Shown: piece after piece, positions 11,101 through 23,624 of the stretch
Numbering within the stretch: position 1 is the stretch's first letter
Layout: every line of letters begins with the position of its first letter
Assembly (NCBI GenBank): GCA_037176905.1
Contig: JBBBWG010007891.1
Coordinates: forward strand, 3,114 to 67,113
Length of the DNA: 64,000 nucleotides
Direction: 5' to 3'
DNA from: Azolla pinnata
Lineage: Eukaryota > Streptophyta > Polypodiopsida > Salviniales > Salviniaceae
The notes under the pieces: generated by a model
Databases searched by the model: none
What the model was told of the DNA's origin: nothing
The model's input: the letters and a program-made list of their open reading frames with translations, nothing else
Translations under genes and position numbers: made by a program

Positions 11101-14100
11101 CGAACTAACTCATTACTTACATAATTATCCTTTAATAATCACATACATCACATATTTACATTAGCACCTGCAACATCATCTACTCCATTTTCTAAATTAA
11201 TGCTCCTTATGAACCTGCAAGTATATGTAACATATTTACTCGGTGTCAAACTAGATCAAATCCACAGTGTGATTAAGTAACTGATCATGTATATACAGAT
11301 AGATAATATTATATTGCTCAATTAGTGTAGTATGTACAAGCATGTATGCTACCATAATTCTAATACATGTTCAAACCAATAATGTTTCCGTATAATTCGA
11401 GTATACCAGTAAACCGCAATATTAATGCATGCCCCTCCAGCTCTGTGTCCATGAATGTATAGATAGACCCAAGAATTATATATTCCAGTATTCTTCATTT
11501 TGACAAGTGATTAAGCCTACATAATTGAGGTTCTCTCAAAGCAAATAAAGTGTAATCCTGTCAAAATGCAGTAATAAACATCATGTATGTTACATATAGA
11601 ATAATCCATTACCAACAGGCGCAGGCTTTGGAAGTTACTCCAAAGCACTAATGTAGTAAATATACTGTGTTGTAAGATGTAAATGTGCACCATATTAGCA
11701 GATTCAATACCGTCGGAAAACAGACATAGGGGCTATATTTGGTACTCATCTGATCGGAAATCAACAATGCTATTTCTAACTAGGATCACTCGCTGCGTTA
11801 GATCCCGAATATGCTACGTGCTACAAATATATAAGCATAGGGTTTATTTAGATGTTTGTACACATGGATTAGATTCCGAGGATGTAAATACAGTATTTGG
11901 TAGACTGACATGCACGGGTCGCAGCTAATCAATCATTGGAAGACTTTTTCTCCATATCTAATTTTAGAAGTATAGATAATGTAGTCCTGAATGTTAGGCG
12001 TAGCTGCTAAAAAACTGGTCAGGCTCCAATGACACGGATTTGGATCATCGGAAAACAGACAAAACAGATTTGAGCCCCTTAATTAGCCCCTCCTAACTCA
12101 ACTGTCCAATGTATAAGGCATCTTATCCTTACTATGGATTGATGCTGTGTATAAATCATGCCATTATTGTCCACTGCCCATACTTTTTATCCCTAACAAT
12201 GCAAAGTACTGTCCAACAAAACACGGCAAAAGCTCACGTTCCAGCGACTGCTTCGAGCAAAATCCCCGGAGCCCATTGTACATTACACTACGATGCAGAA
12301 TAAAATCCAAACCAAGAAAGATATCGAGAAAAGGTGTAAATTGGATGGCTGTCCACCAGCCATATTGAAAGATGTTTCGCATGATTGTCATGCTTTCTCG
12401 GTCTCCAACATCACCCTCCTAGCTATATTGGAGCCCGATGTGCCTCATGATCCCATCTAAATTTCCCACCTAGTTTGTGGCAGTGGAACAAATGTGTTTG
12501 ATGATCTTCATCACTTCTAGCTAGTAATGATGAGACTCTGCAGTTTCCCTTACCACTTTGCCATTCGCCATGGCAAGCTGAAGGTCTCTGATCCCAGTCA
12601 TGAGGAGTGTTTCCTTCATTCCCCAATCATAGAAAGAAAATGAAGCCCACCTTCGTTAATTTGCCCTAGGTGGTAGATCAACATGGGTGGGAAATGACAC
12701 ATGCTTCATGTATCCGACGGGCAATGGCTCGACTTGTTAGAAATGTGCTACAACCATGACAAAGAACGATGACAAAGAGGTTGCGCTGAAAGGTTCTACC
12801 TACAAGCATGAACCCATTAGTCATTAGCTTTGCCCTACGGCAACAAGCCGGCCTAGAACTTCCTTCAGTCCTTATCTATTTGCATACCTAGGAACCTCCT
12901 TTAAGCTCTTTCGTTCCTCAAACGTTGGGATTTTGCCATATGGGCTCAGTTCCCACATTTATCTTTCACAAGTCTTGTGGCAGATGCACTACCACGTTTG
13001 GTTTTAATGTGATCTTCTTCTTGCCTGCTTCCTTGACAATGCGCTCTTATCCATGAAGCGAATTTGACGACATAATGCATAGATATACTTAGCTGGAGAT
13101 CGTTGTCCTATATACAGAAAGATACTCGGTTGAAAGATCGTTGTCCAGAGCTTGCCGAGGACTTGTCCACATTATTGCCCATGCCCCTTTTCATGCATGA
13201 GCAGACTGGCCACAGACAAACGTTGTCCACATAAACTGCATGTCCCTTTATGCACGAACCATAATGGATTTGTTTGGGCCTTCCTCGTGATATGTCCTTG
13301 ACTTATGTGGTTCATGATTGTCCTCTCAACGACGTTCAAGTCAGCTGGCAGCCCCCCCAACAAATCATTGATCTAACCGCCTGCAAGGAAGATAGGCATG
13401 ACAGCGTGCTCGATCTCCTAAAACCTGCAGGGCAATTGAGATTAAAATGCTGTACTAATAATGCTTCCTTTCGGACAGTTCTGTGATACCCAACATGTTT
13501 CAACAAAAACTCATAAAAGACAGATATCTGTCTGCAGACATGAACATATTTATATATATATATATACAGAAACGTCCAGACACACGCCTGTGTATATATA
13601 TGCATATAATAATCTGTTGTATACACATGACACGTGAATTAGTAAAGTGATGTGAACCATGAAAGATGCCCAAAAGCTGCAAAACACTATTAATGCTCGG
13701 AATAACTTGGAAAATATGGACATACATACCCCCATTACCTGTGCGACATTTGGACAGACTCCCGATCTCCAACAGTGTCAGAACTCCCGCTTGTAACTGC
13801 ATAGATGAGCTTCAAAAGCACCTTTTTCTTCAGCAGAGCCGCGCTGTAGAAGAATGGATGTCCAATAGTCAAGTATATCCATCGGATTCTCCGCTGGCCT
13901 ACCAATCTCATCATTTATTGTTCATCAGAATTAGAGCCCAATCCACTTGGTGCAGTAACAAAAAAAAAACCAATCAAATCTCACTGTAGCAACAAAAATC
14001 TCTCCTCGTACTCCCCAAGCAACCAGACAATAACAATTGCTCCTCCACCAGATAACGTCAATTCAGTATACTGCTGATTAAGGGAAAAAAAACTTAGAAT

Positions 14101-15000
14101 ATCCTGCTTACTTCCATAATTTATCTTCTTGCGCCACATGGTTCCCTCTTTTTGTTCCCCGTGCCCAATTCCTACAGTACCCATTTTCTGTCCCTATAGC
14201 GCATTTTCCAACTTCCATGTCCACTGATTGAAATGATCAACATCGGGATTTTATGAGGTTATCGTCCACTAGTTTGTTTACAAATGAGATTTGAATTCAC
14301 TATACTGCCATCCACCTAGCCTTATATTCCCTTCATCTAATGTTCCCCTCTTCCTGAAATGTATTTAACTAGGTACTGTTTGAAATTTTTTATCTATATG
14401 ATCAATCTAACTGTGAGATGTTTCAAGGAAGCTTTCCATCCCTTTCCTAATTTGTAAACAGAGAATATGATAAAACAGCTTTACCTTTGCCATCTCCTGC
14501 TCTACAGCTAAGGCACTTTTTGGTTGAGACGAGAATTGCTCACAAAAATATGGTAACAAGTAATTAATTTACGGTCAATATCATCCTCTTTCTTTACCAT
14601 GGGAAGAAAAAGCTTCGTATATGTTTTACAAACACGTGTCCTTCCATTCGTATCTAAGAGACTTGTGTTCACAAGCCCCTATACAATGGATGTAAAACCT
14701 CCGTTAAAACAAAGAAGATGATACTATACAAGTATATAATCTCTACATATATCATACACGCACTACTAACGTACATTCCTTTGCCCAGCCCAACCTGTAA
14801 TTTATTTGCTACGATTGCCCAGATGGTATGTGTAATTATCCATCCTGGGAAAAGAAGAGATGTTGATATATCCTTTCGCTGCTGCAAAAATTTGAAGATC
14901 ACATTGACAATGTTATTAAATTGCATTCTATTATAAATCAAAACTTGATTCGAATTCAGCAGTGTGGAAATAGATATATTACCTTCCTTTGTATTGGATT
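11101..15000. other. Largely unassigned spacer
   Basis: AT-rich and without a recognised gene. At 12380-12660 and 13170-13365 the - strand has coding-like stretches, the second with CSLCGQRLSVASLLMHEKGH, which resembles a lone zinc-binding motif. Neither matches a family I know. At 13400-14520 several - strand segments have consensus borders: 14077-14140 ends GGAA|GTAAGC, and one near 13745-13840 ends GCACAG|GTAATG. They could be extra 3' exons or alternative 3' ends of the SUMO protease gene. I could not chain them in phase. Confidence 0.4.
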
Positions 15001-15050
15001 CCATCCATCCCAACTAAAAAGCTCTTGTTAACAAGACATCCATATTTCTC

Positions 15051-18000
15051 TTACTCTGTATGTGGTGAACCAGATTGATTTTTCTGCAAATCTTTCAAAA
15101 TCATTTTTATCTTGTTCCTTTTCAAAGAAGCATCCACTGGATCAAACCAATCATGCGTAACCTAACATAAATAAATCAATTCATTAAGCATTCGTCATAT
15201 TATCATATCACGGCAGATATGAAGTACACTGAAATAAACTCACAAAATCAAGGGAATCTCCCTTTTGGACTTCCTTGATAAACAATTCAACATAATGCAG
15301 AAGAAAAAGCCCACAATCAGAGTAGTTTGTTTGCTGGGGCACCTATAGATAATAGATATATTCTTCAGACTACCATATATGAGCATAAGAAACTTTACGC
15401 CTTTATATATTGAACTGCCTCCTACCTTTGCAGCTTGAAAGTCTATTGAAGACAATCTTTTTGATATGTCAGCATATTTGCCATTCCAATTCCATGCCTC
15501 CGAAAGGTAGCTGAAGACACAAACACTACATTATTAAAGTGGCTGAATACATGAACAATTCCACCTAAACCACAACTGGGTATATTATTTTTCTAGCCAC
15601 AATTCTTCTTGTACTAGTATATGCTGCTCTCATTCATTTGTTGCCTTGTTTACAACTGGGTGGTCTGAAAATTTTTTAACCGTCCACTTACACCTACAGG
15701 TGACTATGGCATATCTGTAGATATGCCGCAATCATCTGTAGGTGTATTTTGACATAAAGAAATAAAATGCATCAAGAAATAGTGACACAATCATCTCTTT
15801 ATATCGATACAATATTATTCAGATACTTTCATTACTTTACAAAATAAACCATATAATCTACACGCTTGTTAGCTTGTTTGAAAATAGAGAAGGAAAATGA
15901 CCTTCGAATTGGATTTTCAATATCCCAGTGGGAACCCTCCAGTGAGTCAAAATGTAAAACAAAAAGTGATTTTGTATCATCAACCATATCATGTCCAACT
16001 GCGATTACACAAGATTCAAATGTGGCAATTACATTCACTATGAAAGTGCAAGGAAATAATAGATGGGCATTTCAGTTTCTCATATACGAAATACATACCA
16101 GTTAATAATCTTCCTTTATTGCAGATGATAGCCAAACTCCAATGAGAACTGTAAAAGGAATAAAGGAAGATACAGTAACCACTCACAAGAATCCAAAATA
16201 GACTATCATCCAAAGCGGGAGATTCCACCCAATAAAATTTGTGCTGGAGAAGAATGATCCCAAAGGAGTAACAATATACAAGTGACGCATCCAGATATAC
16301 ATGACTATAATTGAGAAACCGAACTAGGGATATGATATACACACACATTTCATGCTCCGGAGAACATCTAGAGATTCCAGTCAGTGAAGCATATAATATC
16401 ACAAGGACCTATGCATGACAATGACAGAGCACTCTGATGCCATACAGTCTGATCTACATCCACTGCTTGTAACACAAATTATTGACAAGCATACCTTTGC
16501 ATTATGGGAATAAAAATATAATGTTTCTCAGAAATGTTGACTCCCGCTGTCCATCTTTTGAGACGATCAAATCCATGCTGATGATTTTTTTCTATCTTTT
16601 CCAGTTTTCGGAAGAAGAAACTATTGAAGAAATAAAACCGGTTCTTGTCTTGCATTGGAAGGTCTCTCTGCAGGTATCTATAAGCAAGTGAAAGACACGT
16701 ACAAACCTCAAGTAATTAGTGTCATTTGTAGATAATTTTGTAGCAGACTCAAAAGCAAATAAGTTTTAGCAGAATCAAGTTGAGGGTCTGTCAGTGAACC
16801 GTTCATGTTCAGCAAATTGATATATTAGGGAATGATATTTAGTTTCCTTTACAATAATATAATGCACGATACGCTTTACTTTATCCCTCACATATTTCTG
16901 AGTGATTCAAATCAGTTGGAGCAGTGCTATCTAAAGGGTGCATTTATCCATCCATTCTGTTTGCAGCATAATCTTTCAGGTCACCTAACATTCAGAAATC
17001 TGATGAACAAAAAAAACTCCCACATTTTGGCTTTAGCTATACTACCTCCCCTAAGTGTTTCCCCGTACTTCTATTTCTCTTCTTGAATTATTTCTAGCAT
17101 GCCTGTTTGATCTCGATGCAGCACTCCTCGGCTTATAAAGCCATTGCATTCCTAACAAACAATTTCCACTTCAATCTCTAAAAGATGATCCATTCATCTC
17201 AATCCAGATACTGGGCTCATTATCAACTCCCTGAATCTATCCAGTTGTTCAACAACAGTATTTTCACAACCAGTCCCACTACATACACAAAGTCAAATTA
17301 CAAAAAGGTGAAACTACAAGGTTTTGGAAATCTTCTAATGAGAGTGAAAAGACATGAAAATAAGCTATAATATTTTGGAGATTCTTGCCTCACCAATATA
17401 TGTACTCTCGCCTGATCAATACCTTGAAACAACTATTGAGAGAACTTCCATTTCATACAAATATAGCTACTTTTAAATAAGAATTTGAATGGTTGCCTAT
17501 CTGACAACTTTGGTTCTAACTGTTCTAACTCGTAATTAGGGCAACTGATTTCTCATGTTTTCAGAGATGAACTATCTATCATGACAATTTGTATCAAGTG
17601 TATTTTGACAATCTCTCTCGAGTAAAATTTTGATGGGTGCTCAATTAGATAATTATGTACTCCACTTCATGTTGGTTCGAATGAAAATCTTAACAAAGGA
17701 CTTCACTCAATGCATAGCCACATCTCAACAGATTCCAGGGCCTCTCAAGGAAAATAAATTTCCAGTTGGTCATCCAAAGTTCCTGAAGTAAATGATTAAA
17801 AGTATAACAACATGTACCCTAAAAGCTGCTGTGAATTATCATCGATCCGGTACTTACTTAATGTAGAAGTCGATGATAGTATCACTAATGAATTCCTCAG
17901 GATTCAAGAGCAAGTAATCATGTTTCGTCACTGTAATGGCATCATTGTCTTCCACTGGAAACAGGATATCCGACCAATCATCCAAGGGATACCTACAGAT

Positions 18001-21000
18001 ATTACCAGGCATAAAATATAAAGTTTCTTCCTGTGGCAACACCAGTTCTCAGCTTCTAAGAGTGATTGGATTCCACATATCATAGCAAAGGATAGAAATA
18101 CCACATGGTAGAGTTAATATAAAGGTGAAACAGGTATTACCTTTACAGTAACCAAAGCAGAATTACAAAGCCTGGGTACACTTTTTATCATTTTCACACT
18201 TTTCATATAAATAGCATTGCAAAAACATATTTTAACAGAATGAAAAGATAGAACTCTGGCATACATCCTTGCTTTTCTTCAGTCATCTGCTGGATATAAC
18301 AGTTTATGGTTGGGCATCTACAGCCAACCCTAAACTGTTACACTAAAGTTCCTATACTATGATTCCGATGTGCCATCCATGAACAGAGTAACTTGACGTA
18401 AGTTAAATTCCAAATCCTCGAATGCATTGCTTTAATTCATATAAACCATATCAAAAACCCACATTTAACATCATGTATGGCTGAAAATTCAAAGTGGAAA
18501 AAGAGTCGTACTGATTTCCTGGCTTCCAACGTAGCCTATATTCATTAGAAAGGCTAGTAATTTGTCTTACTTTTTCTTCTAAAGATTCATCAGTCTGTAT
18601 TGTCAAATTTGAGAATATGTTGAATGAATCATCTGCTCAAAAAAACAACTATTAGATGCTAGCACACCGGCTTTTAGTTGAATCAAGAGAGAATACCTGT
18701 CATTTCTTACCATTCTCTATCTGCAACTCATTCATCTTCCTTCCAAGGGCTTGTGCTCCAGCTTTACCCAGACGAAGTTCAATTATGCCACCTGGTTTTC
18801 CCTAACAAATCAACAGAAATGTAAGAACAGGTACACATAATCAAACACAGCCCAAAAGAGCTTCAAATAAAACATTGATCATAAAAAGGATTACAAATTC
18901 TAGTAAATGACCATAGAAGACGATGGATGAGCAATTTCCAAGCGTTGCAAAAGCTAAGGATAGTGGCACTAAGGATACAGCGGGGATTTCTTCACAACAT
19001 TCAAATACCTTAAAATACAAGATCTGAAACTCAGGTAGTTCCTAGATGATATTGTGCCCTATTTCAGAACCATCCATCCATAAACGAGTTCATATGATAG
19101 AACTTCCATAAGGTTATTGGATCATTATGCACTGGGCACAGACATATTAGTAAAATTTTACAAAGCTAAATTTTTATGGAGAATTTCAATCAACTTAAAA
19201 AAAACTAAAAACTGAGAAGACTAATTGTTCAAGGGCAGAGCTTACTTCTCCATAGAGAGCACATTCTAAACTCTCGATCTCCTGTAGCTTCCAAGTAATA
19301 CTATGCTCTGGATCAGCATACCTCATCTTCATAGCTATTGCATTCACCGTAAAGATTAATCTTGCAACTCCAACACCATTCCCTCCTAAAAACAGCTGTA
19401 TCTTTCCATTGACAGTAACCACTTTTTCCTCTTTAATAAATTCCTACAGCACACAGCACATCATTTCACATATTTATGCAGTAACCAAATTGCAAACATT
19501 ACAAAAGCTATTAAGATTAAGCCCATTCATACTTCTGACAATAAGCACTATTTTAAATCCAGTTTAAGTGTCTTATTTCTAAAATCAAGGAATCAAACCT
19601 TCTTGTTGAATCTCTTCTTGATATAATTCTTTGCCCAGAGTGGGGCTTCTACATCAAGATTCTTATATTCTACTATTGCAGTTGTATTAATTCAGATATT
19701 TGGATCAGCATAAGTTCAAAACACTCCATCGTCACTAAACTCTATTTCAGATGGCTGATTATTCCACGAATTACAACATGACCCCATTATTTACGCTTAC
19801 AATATGTAAGCTCTCATGGATTAAAACTTGATAACATGCTTCTACAACACGTGCATACCTCATTGTTATTAACCTGAATAAAGTTGCAAGTTAATGTACT
19901 TCCATCTGCATGAGTATCAAAAAGAAGACGAAAGTAAACAGAATGCAAAAATTCGAAAAAATTCAGGTCAGTACCAACAAGATACTCACTGCTTTTGCAG
20001 AAGAAAGCATTAGGTTTAGCCTTACTTTTCCTCCATGTTTCTCGATGTGAATCTGAATCAGAACTATCTGTCTGATGAACAACACCTAATTAGGCTTTTT
20101 ACTTACTAGTACCGTAACAACTTCTGCTTTGAATTGTGGGAGACACACCTCAATCGGATCATTTTCAGGAGATTTGTAGAGTATGCCGGCCTCCATTGTA
20201 CTGCCGTCAGGTGATTTATCTAGTATGACTTCATGGGATTTCGCCTTATGATGAAGCCTACTTTTTGATTGCATTCCAGATTTCACTTTCTTCCCAGTTA
20301 TGACAGATCTACGTTGCCGAACTTCTCACCAATATACAGATTCAGGGAAAAACCATTAAGCTCTATCTAGAGACCCACAAAGAGGGAGATTATATGCATT
20401 ATACTCTACGTATGTTCTTGAGGTGCATGCATGTATAACAGATACAAGGAAGTGTGGGATTGATCACATGTTTTTAAGTAGGACATGTAAGAGAAGAATG
20501 TCGTATGCACATGTCATGAATTCTTCTTCCATTTAAAACAAACTGAAACAAAATATAAAGAAAAGTAATAGCGTCAACATGCTCATATGTTAATACTTTT
20601 TGTAGAGAATGTAGTAAATGTGTTAAGCACAAATCCTCATTTTATTTATGGATCTGTATAGTGTAAAACATACAAAAAACAAATGAATAAGCTGGTATTA
20701 CTATCCTGGGACGCATGATTGTCATGTGTACATGTAATGTGCTTTTCTCTAAAGTGTATAGCACTTAAAAGTATGCATGAATGAGGCAGCATGAAAAGAG
20801 AGTTGTATATGCATATAAACTGTTTGTTTGTCGATGATGTAAAGAATACAAGAAGTGCACCTAAAAATGCCTGTATATGAAGGTTTACACAAGACGACTA
20901 ATGTACACAAACAATATCACGGTTCATGAAAACGTTATTTGGGAGATATTGACTCACAAGCATTATGGAAAATCTTCTTCTGGATCACTTTTCTCTGAAA

Positions 21001-21105
21001 GTGACTTCTCAGTTCATCTTCTTCATTGAACTCAAAGACATCCAATGGAAAAAATTTGTTTGTACCCCGGTAGTTCTTATCTATTTCATCTTTTCTCAGT
21101 TCCAT
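15051..21105 (-). CDS. ULP2: ULP2-type SUMO-specific cysteine protease
   Basis: Removes SUMO from nuclear proteins (C48 peptidase, plant ULP2/SPF branch). Exons in coding order: 21105-20958, 20321-20107, 20071-19990, 19905-19859, about 19672-19599, 19443-19246, 18801-18711, 18632-18512, 17992-17858, 16677-16495, 16148-16099, 15998-15902, 15510-15426, 15342-15244, 15161-15051. All borders are GT-AG and in phase except the junction 19859/19672, where an exon piece is missed or the border is wrong. The N-terminus has VFEFNEEDEL, typical of the family. A beta-rich region carries VTVNGKIQLFL and GGIIELRLGKAG. The catalytic domain starts DYLLLNPEEFISDTIIDFYIK-like at 17900. It includes RFYFFNSFFFRKL, His in SHWSLAI (16144), Asp in LHFDS (15948), and Gln-x5-Cys in PQQTNYSDCGLFLL (Cys 15315). 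All four catalytic residues are present, so it looks active. About 578 residues, shorter than angiosperm SPF proteins. It may begin in an upstream exon (21672-21480) or extend past the stop, because GA|GTAAGAG overlaps it. Confidence 0.92.
15689..15746. repeat. Imperfect hairpin in an intron of the SUMO protease gene
   Basis: Two 27-base arms (15689-15715 and 15720-15746) around a 4-base loop match at 23 of 27 positions. Two of the four mismatches would be G-U pairs in RNA. It lies between exons 15998-15902 and 15510-15426. It may be a foldback relic or a MITE remnant. Confidence 0.85.
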
Positions 21106-21469
21106 CAGAACTACATTTGCACCAAGTGAAACCGAAAGAGAGAATCAATATCATTGTATGTACTGCATCAGAGGTCATAACATCATTCTAAATAAAAGTT
21201 AACAATAAATTTACAGACAATGAGAAGCACTATTCAAAACAAGTTGCACAATACAAACCCTCGGGATGAGAGTTCAACACAAAAAGGAAACCCTGAAGCA
21301 TTCGAAACACTCTTCTCACCTTTGTGCATAGAACTTGAACGTAATTCACAAAAGTGTCTTCTTTCTCAGTTCAGATACGATTACGTCCTCGTGCCAAGAA
21401 TCAAGAGAGCATTCAGAAACGTTTTTTATTCCCTGATCTGAACACAGTTAGTTATGCATACAGATAAAT

Positions 21470-21672
21470 CAAATAATCATTTCCAGGAAACGTTTCCCTT
21501 CCATAATCACAACACCGATTTGAACATATCCTTTATCAGACAATTCCACCAAGCGCCATTTCTGAATCGATTGAGCAACGGAAAAGCTACGGAGATCTGT
21601 AATGCAAAGAACCCCTTCCATTTCTAGATAGTTTTTCCCATAATCCTTCAAAGAATCAGAACCTAGTTCCAT
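21470..21672 (-). other. Possible 5' coding exon of the SUMO protease gene
   Basis: An open frame starts at ATG 21672 and encodes MELGSDSLKDYGKNYLEM followed by VLCITDLRSFSVAQSIQKW and a beta-like segment. It looks coding, but its best in-phase donor (AAAC|GTTTCC near 21485) is weak. It would join the exon at 21110 as EGKLLMELRKDE. Alternatives are a separate short gene or an upstream ORF in the leader. Confidence 0.35.
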
Positions 21673-21889
21673 AATGGAAATTTCTTGTTCGGATATCACA
21701 CAACGTAGACATGTATAGCACATTCTATTTTGGAGTGATTATCAAAGAAGGTTTGCAATAGAAAAACAAGAGCACATTTTGAGACAAAGAGAGAAGACGG
21801 AAAGACGATCTTTTTCGTTCTTCATGCAACGAAAGAACATGCGACATATTAAACTCTGATATCTCGTCATTAAGTAAGAAGAAGAAGAA

Positions 21890-21965
21890 GTCGACGATGA
21901 TGATGGAGGATGATGATGATGGAGGATGATGATGATGGTGACAACAATGATGACGACGATGATAC
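21890..21965. repeat. GAT-rich microsatellite upstream of the SUMO protease gene
   Basis: Interrupted GAT/GAC triplets, falling in the likely promoter or leader of the - strand gene. The poly-Asp frame on the + strand is a repeat artefact. Confidence 0.7.
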
Positions 21966-22292
21966 TCCTTACACACACCTAGAACCCGCAACGGAGAAGA
22001 AAAGGGAAGAAGTTGATGATGAAGATGATGAAGAGCGCGCTTCTGTTTGCGATCATTCGATTGCGGGAAGGGAAGACCCTGGCGGGAGGGAAAGGAAGGA
22101 AAGCCAAGCAGATAGCGGTGAAACGTTGTGGAAGAAGCGATGGAGCCTCGTGAAGCTTCTACAATCGAGAAGAAGGACGACGACGAAGAAGAAGAAGAAA
22201 AGAAAGTTCTGATTTCTAAATCAAAGGAAGGATGGTGAGCTGATGAGCAACATCATGGACAGAACCAACACAATACACTGAATAATACAGTA

Positions 22293-22441
22293 TCCAAATG
22301 AAGTCTAAGATCACAAATGAAACTTGTCCAAATGAAGTCTAAGATCACAAATGAAACTTGTCCAAATGAAGTATAAGATCTCAGATCACAAATGAAACTT
22401 GTCCAAATGAAGTCTAAGATCACAAATGAAACTTATCACAT
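22293..22441. repeat. 34-bp minisatellite, four copies
   Basis: The unit begins TCCAAATGAAGTCTAAGATC. Copies start at 22293, 22327, 22361 (with a small internal duplication) and about 22404. Confidence 0.9.
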
Positions 22442-23007
22442 AAAACTTGCGGAATCCGAGGACAGACATTGAGCAAACAAGACATCAGATCGTCGCGAAA
22501 ACAACGGTGAGAAACAACGGTCTTCCGTTAAAGCAGAACCCGGCGATCGCACGGCACGTGCGATGGGAAGACTAGGATACCGAATATTCCCTTTGTTAAA
22601 AACCGGCTTTCCGAGCCGCAGGAGCAGCAGCAGATGGTAAAAAGGTTTTCGTCTGATCCGATCGAGATCTTGTTCGCTAGCTAGCGGAAGAGTTCAGCAA
22701 ACGGTATATGCCTTTCGAGCTGAACTCGTCTCGCATTGCCAGACTCACCATCAAGAGTGTCTTTAGATCTAGATACAAGAAGAGCACAGAACCGATGTAT
22801 AAACGTTCTGTGCGCACCGATACAATAATCCCTATATTGACGATACATATTTTGCCTCCGTTTACAGAATGCCCATGTACCCGACTCCTGTTACTCTGCG
22901 GTCTTTCGATCCGCAGATATCTTCACATCAGTTTCTGGCCTCTTCTTAGGTTGTTGGCCCATGAGAATACAGGTTCTGGGACAGCGCTCCCTCGCGCACC
23001 TGCTGCC

Positions 23008-23349
23008 TCATTTCTTCTCCCCTTCTGCCTTCGTGCTTCCGGAGCTGCCCCCATGATTACTTTGATACTGTGCGGAACTCCAGTCAAAGCCCACTTGCAT
23101 GGGTATGTGAACGAAACTGCTCGTGCTGAGCTCCTCTCGAATCCTAGCGAGGATGGCTTGCCAATCTTGGTTCGACGTGCCCTCTTCCACCGCAGGGTAT
23201 TTGGCACCGTTGATTTTGGAGGGGTCCTCGTTGCTGTAGAAAGAAATTGTTGTAGAGGTCAGACAGCTTATAAGATGCACAAACGGCTTATAACAGGTTC
23301 CTACCGGCTTGTAGCTCAGCCGAAACTTCCAAAACATTCTAAGGTCCAC
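23008..23349 (-). CDS. Orphan exon-like ORF, unrecognised
   Basis: The - strand frame ends at a TGA at 23010-23008 and encodes a coding-looking tail with NQDWQAILARIREEL and VGFDWSSAQYQSNHGG. A good acceptor (pyrimidine tract then TTCTACAG) precedes position 23233, so the real exon may be 23233-23008, the last exon of a gene. However, the upstream segment to 23349 is open in the same frame. No donor nearby gives the needed phase, and the LRR gene begins its 3' end only 280 bases upstream. I do not recognise the protein. It could be a displaced gene fragment. The long + strand frame at 22708-23379 is its shadow. Confidence 0.35.
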   Translation of the reverse strand: MDLRMFWKFRLSYKPVGTCYKPFVHLISCLTSTTISFYSNEDPSKINGAKYPAVEEGTSNQDWQAILARIREELSTSSFVHIPMQVGFDWSSAQYQSNHGGSSGSTKAEGEKK

Positions 23350-23624
23350 GAATTAACCGATCGCATCATCCGTTCCTGAGGACATGGCTTGCTTCTAGTG
23401 TTCAATGAGAACGAGCCCATATTCATGCACTTGCCTCTAGCCTCGAAATGTCCGACCATTTTGGCCAATGGGTCTTTGTTTGGGAGTGGCCAATACGATT
23501 CTCGACTAGGGTCGAGAAAGCTCTATCAGTATACTGCTAATGTTAGTAATGCGATGCATCTAAAGCCTCTAGATTCCAGGGAACAAGATCTCACCCTGGA
23601 GCTATGCACTCGAAACTCTTTACA

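Noticed and set aside
12380-13365. Degenerate coding-like stretches on the - strand that might be an old mobile element
   Set aside because: No family-specific motif could be recognised, so I left the stretch unassigned.
22708-23379. 223-codon + strand frame
   Set aside because: No domain is recognisable. The opposite strand has the better coding-like tail with an acceptor, so this is probably its shadow.
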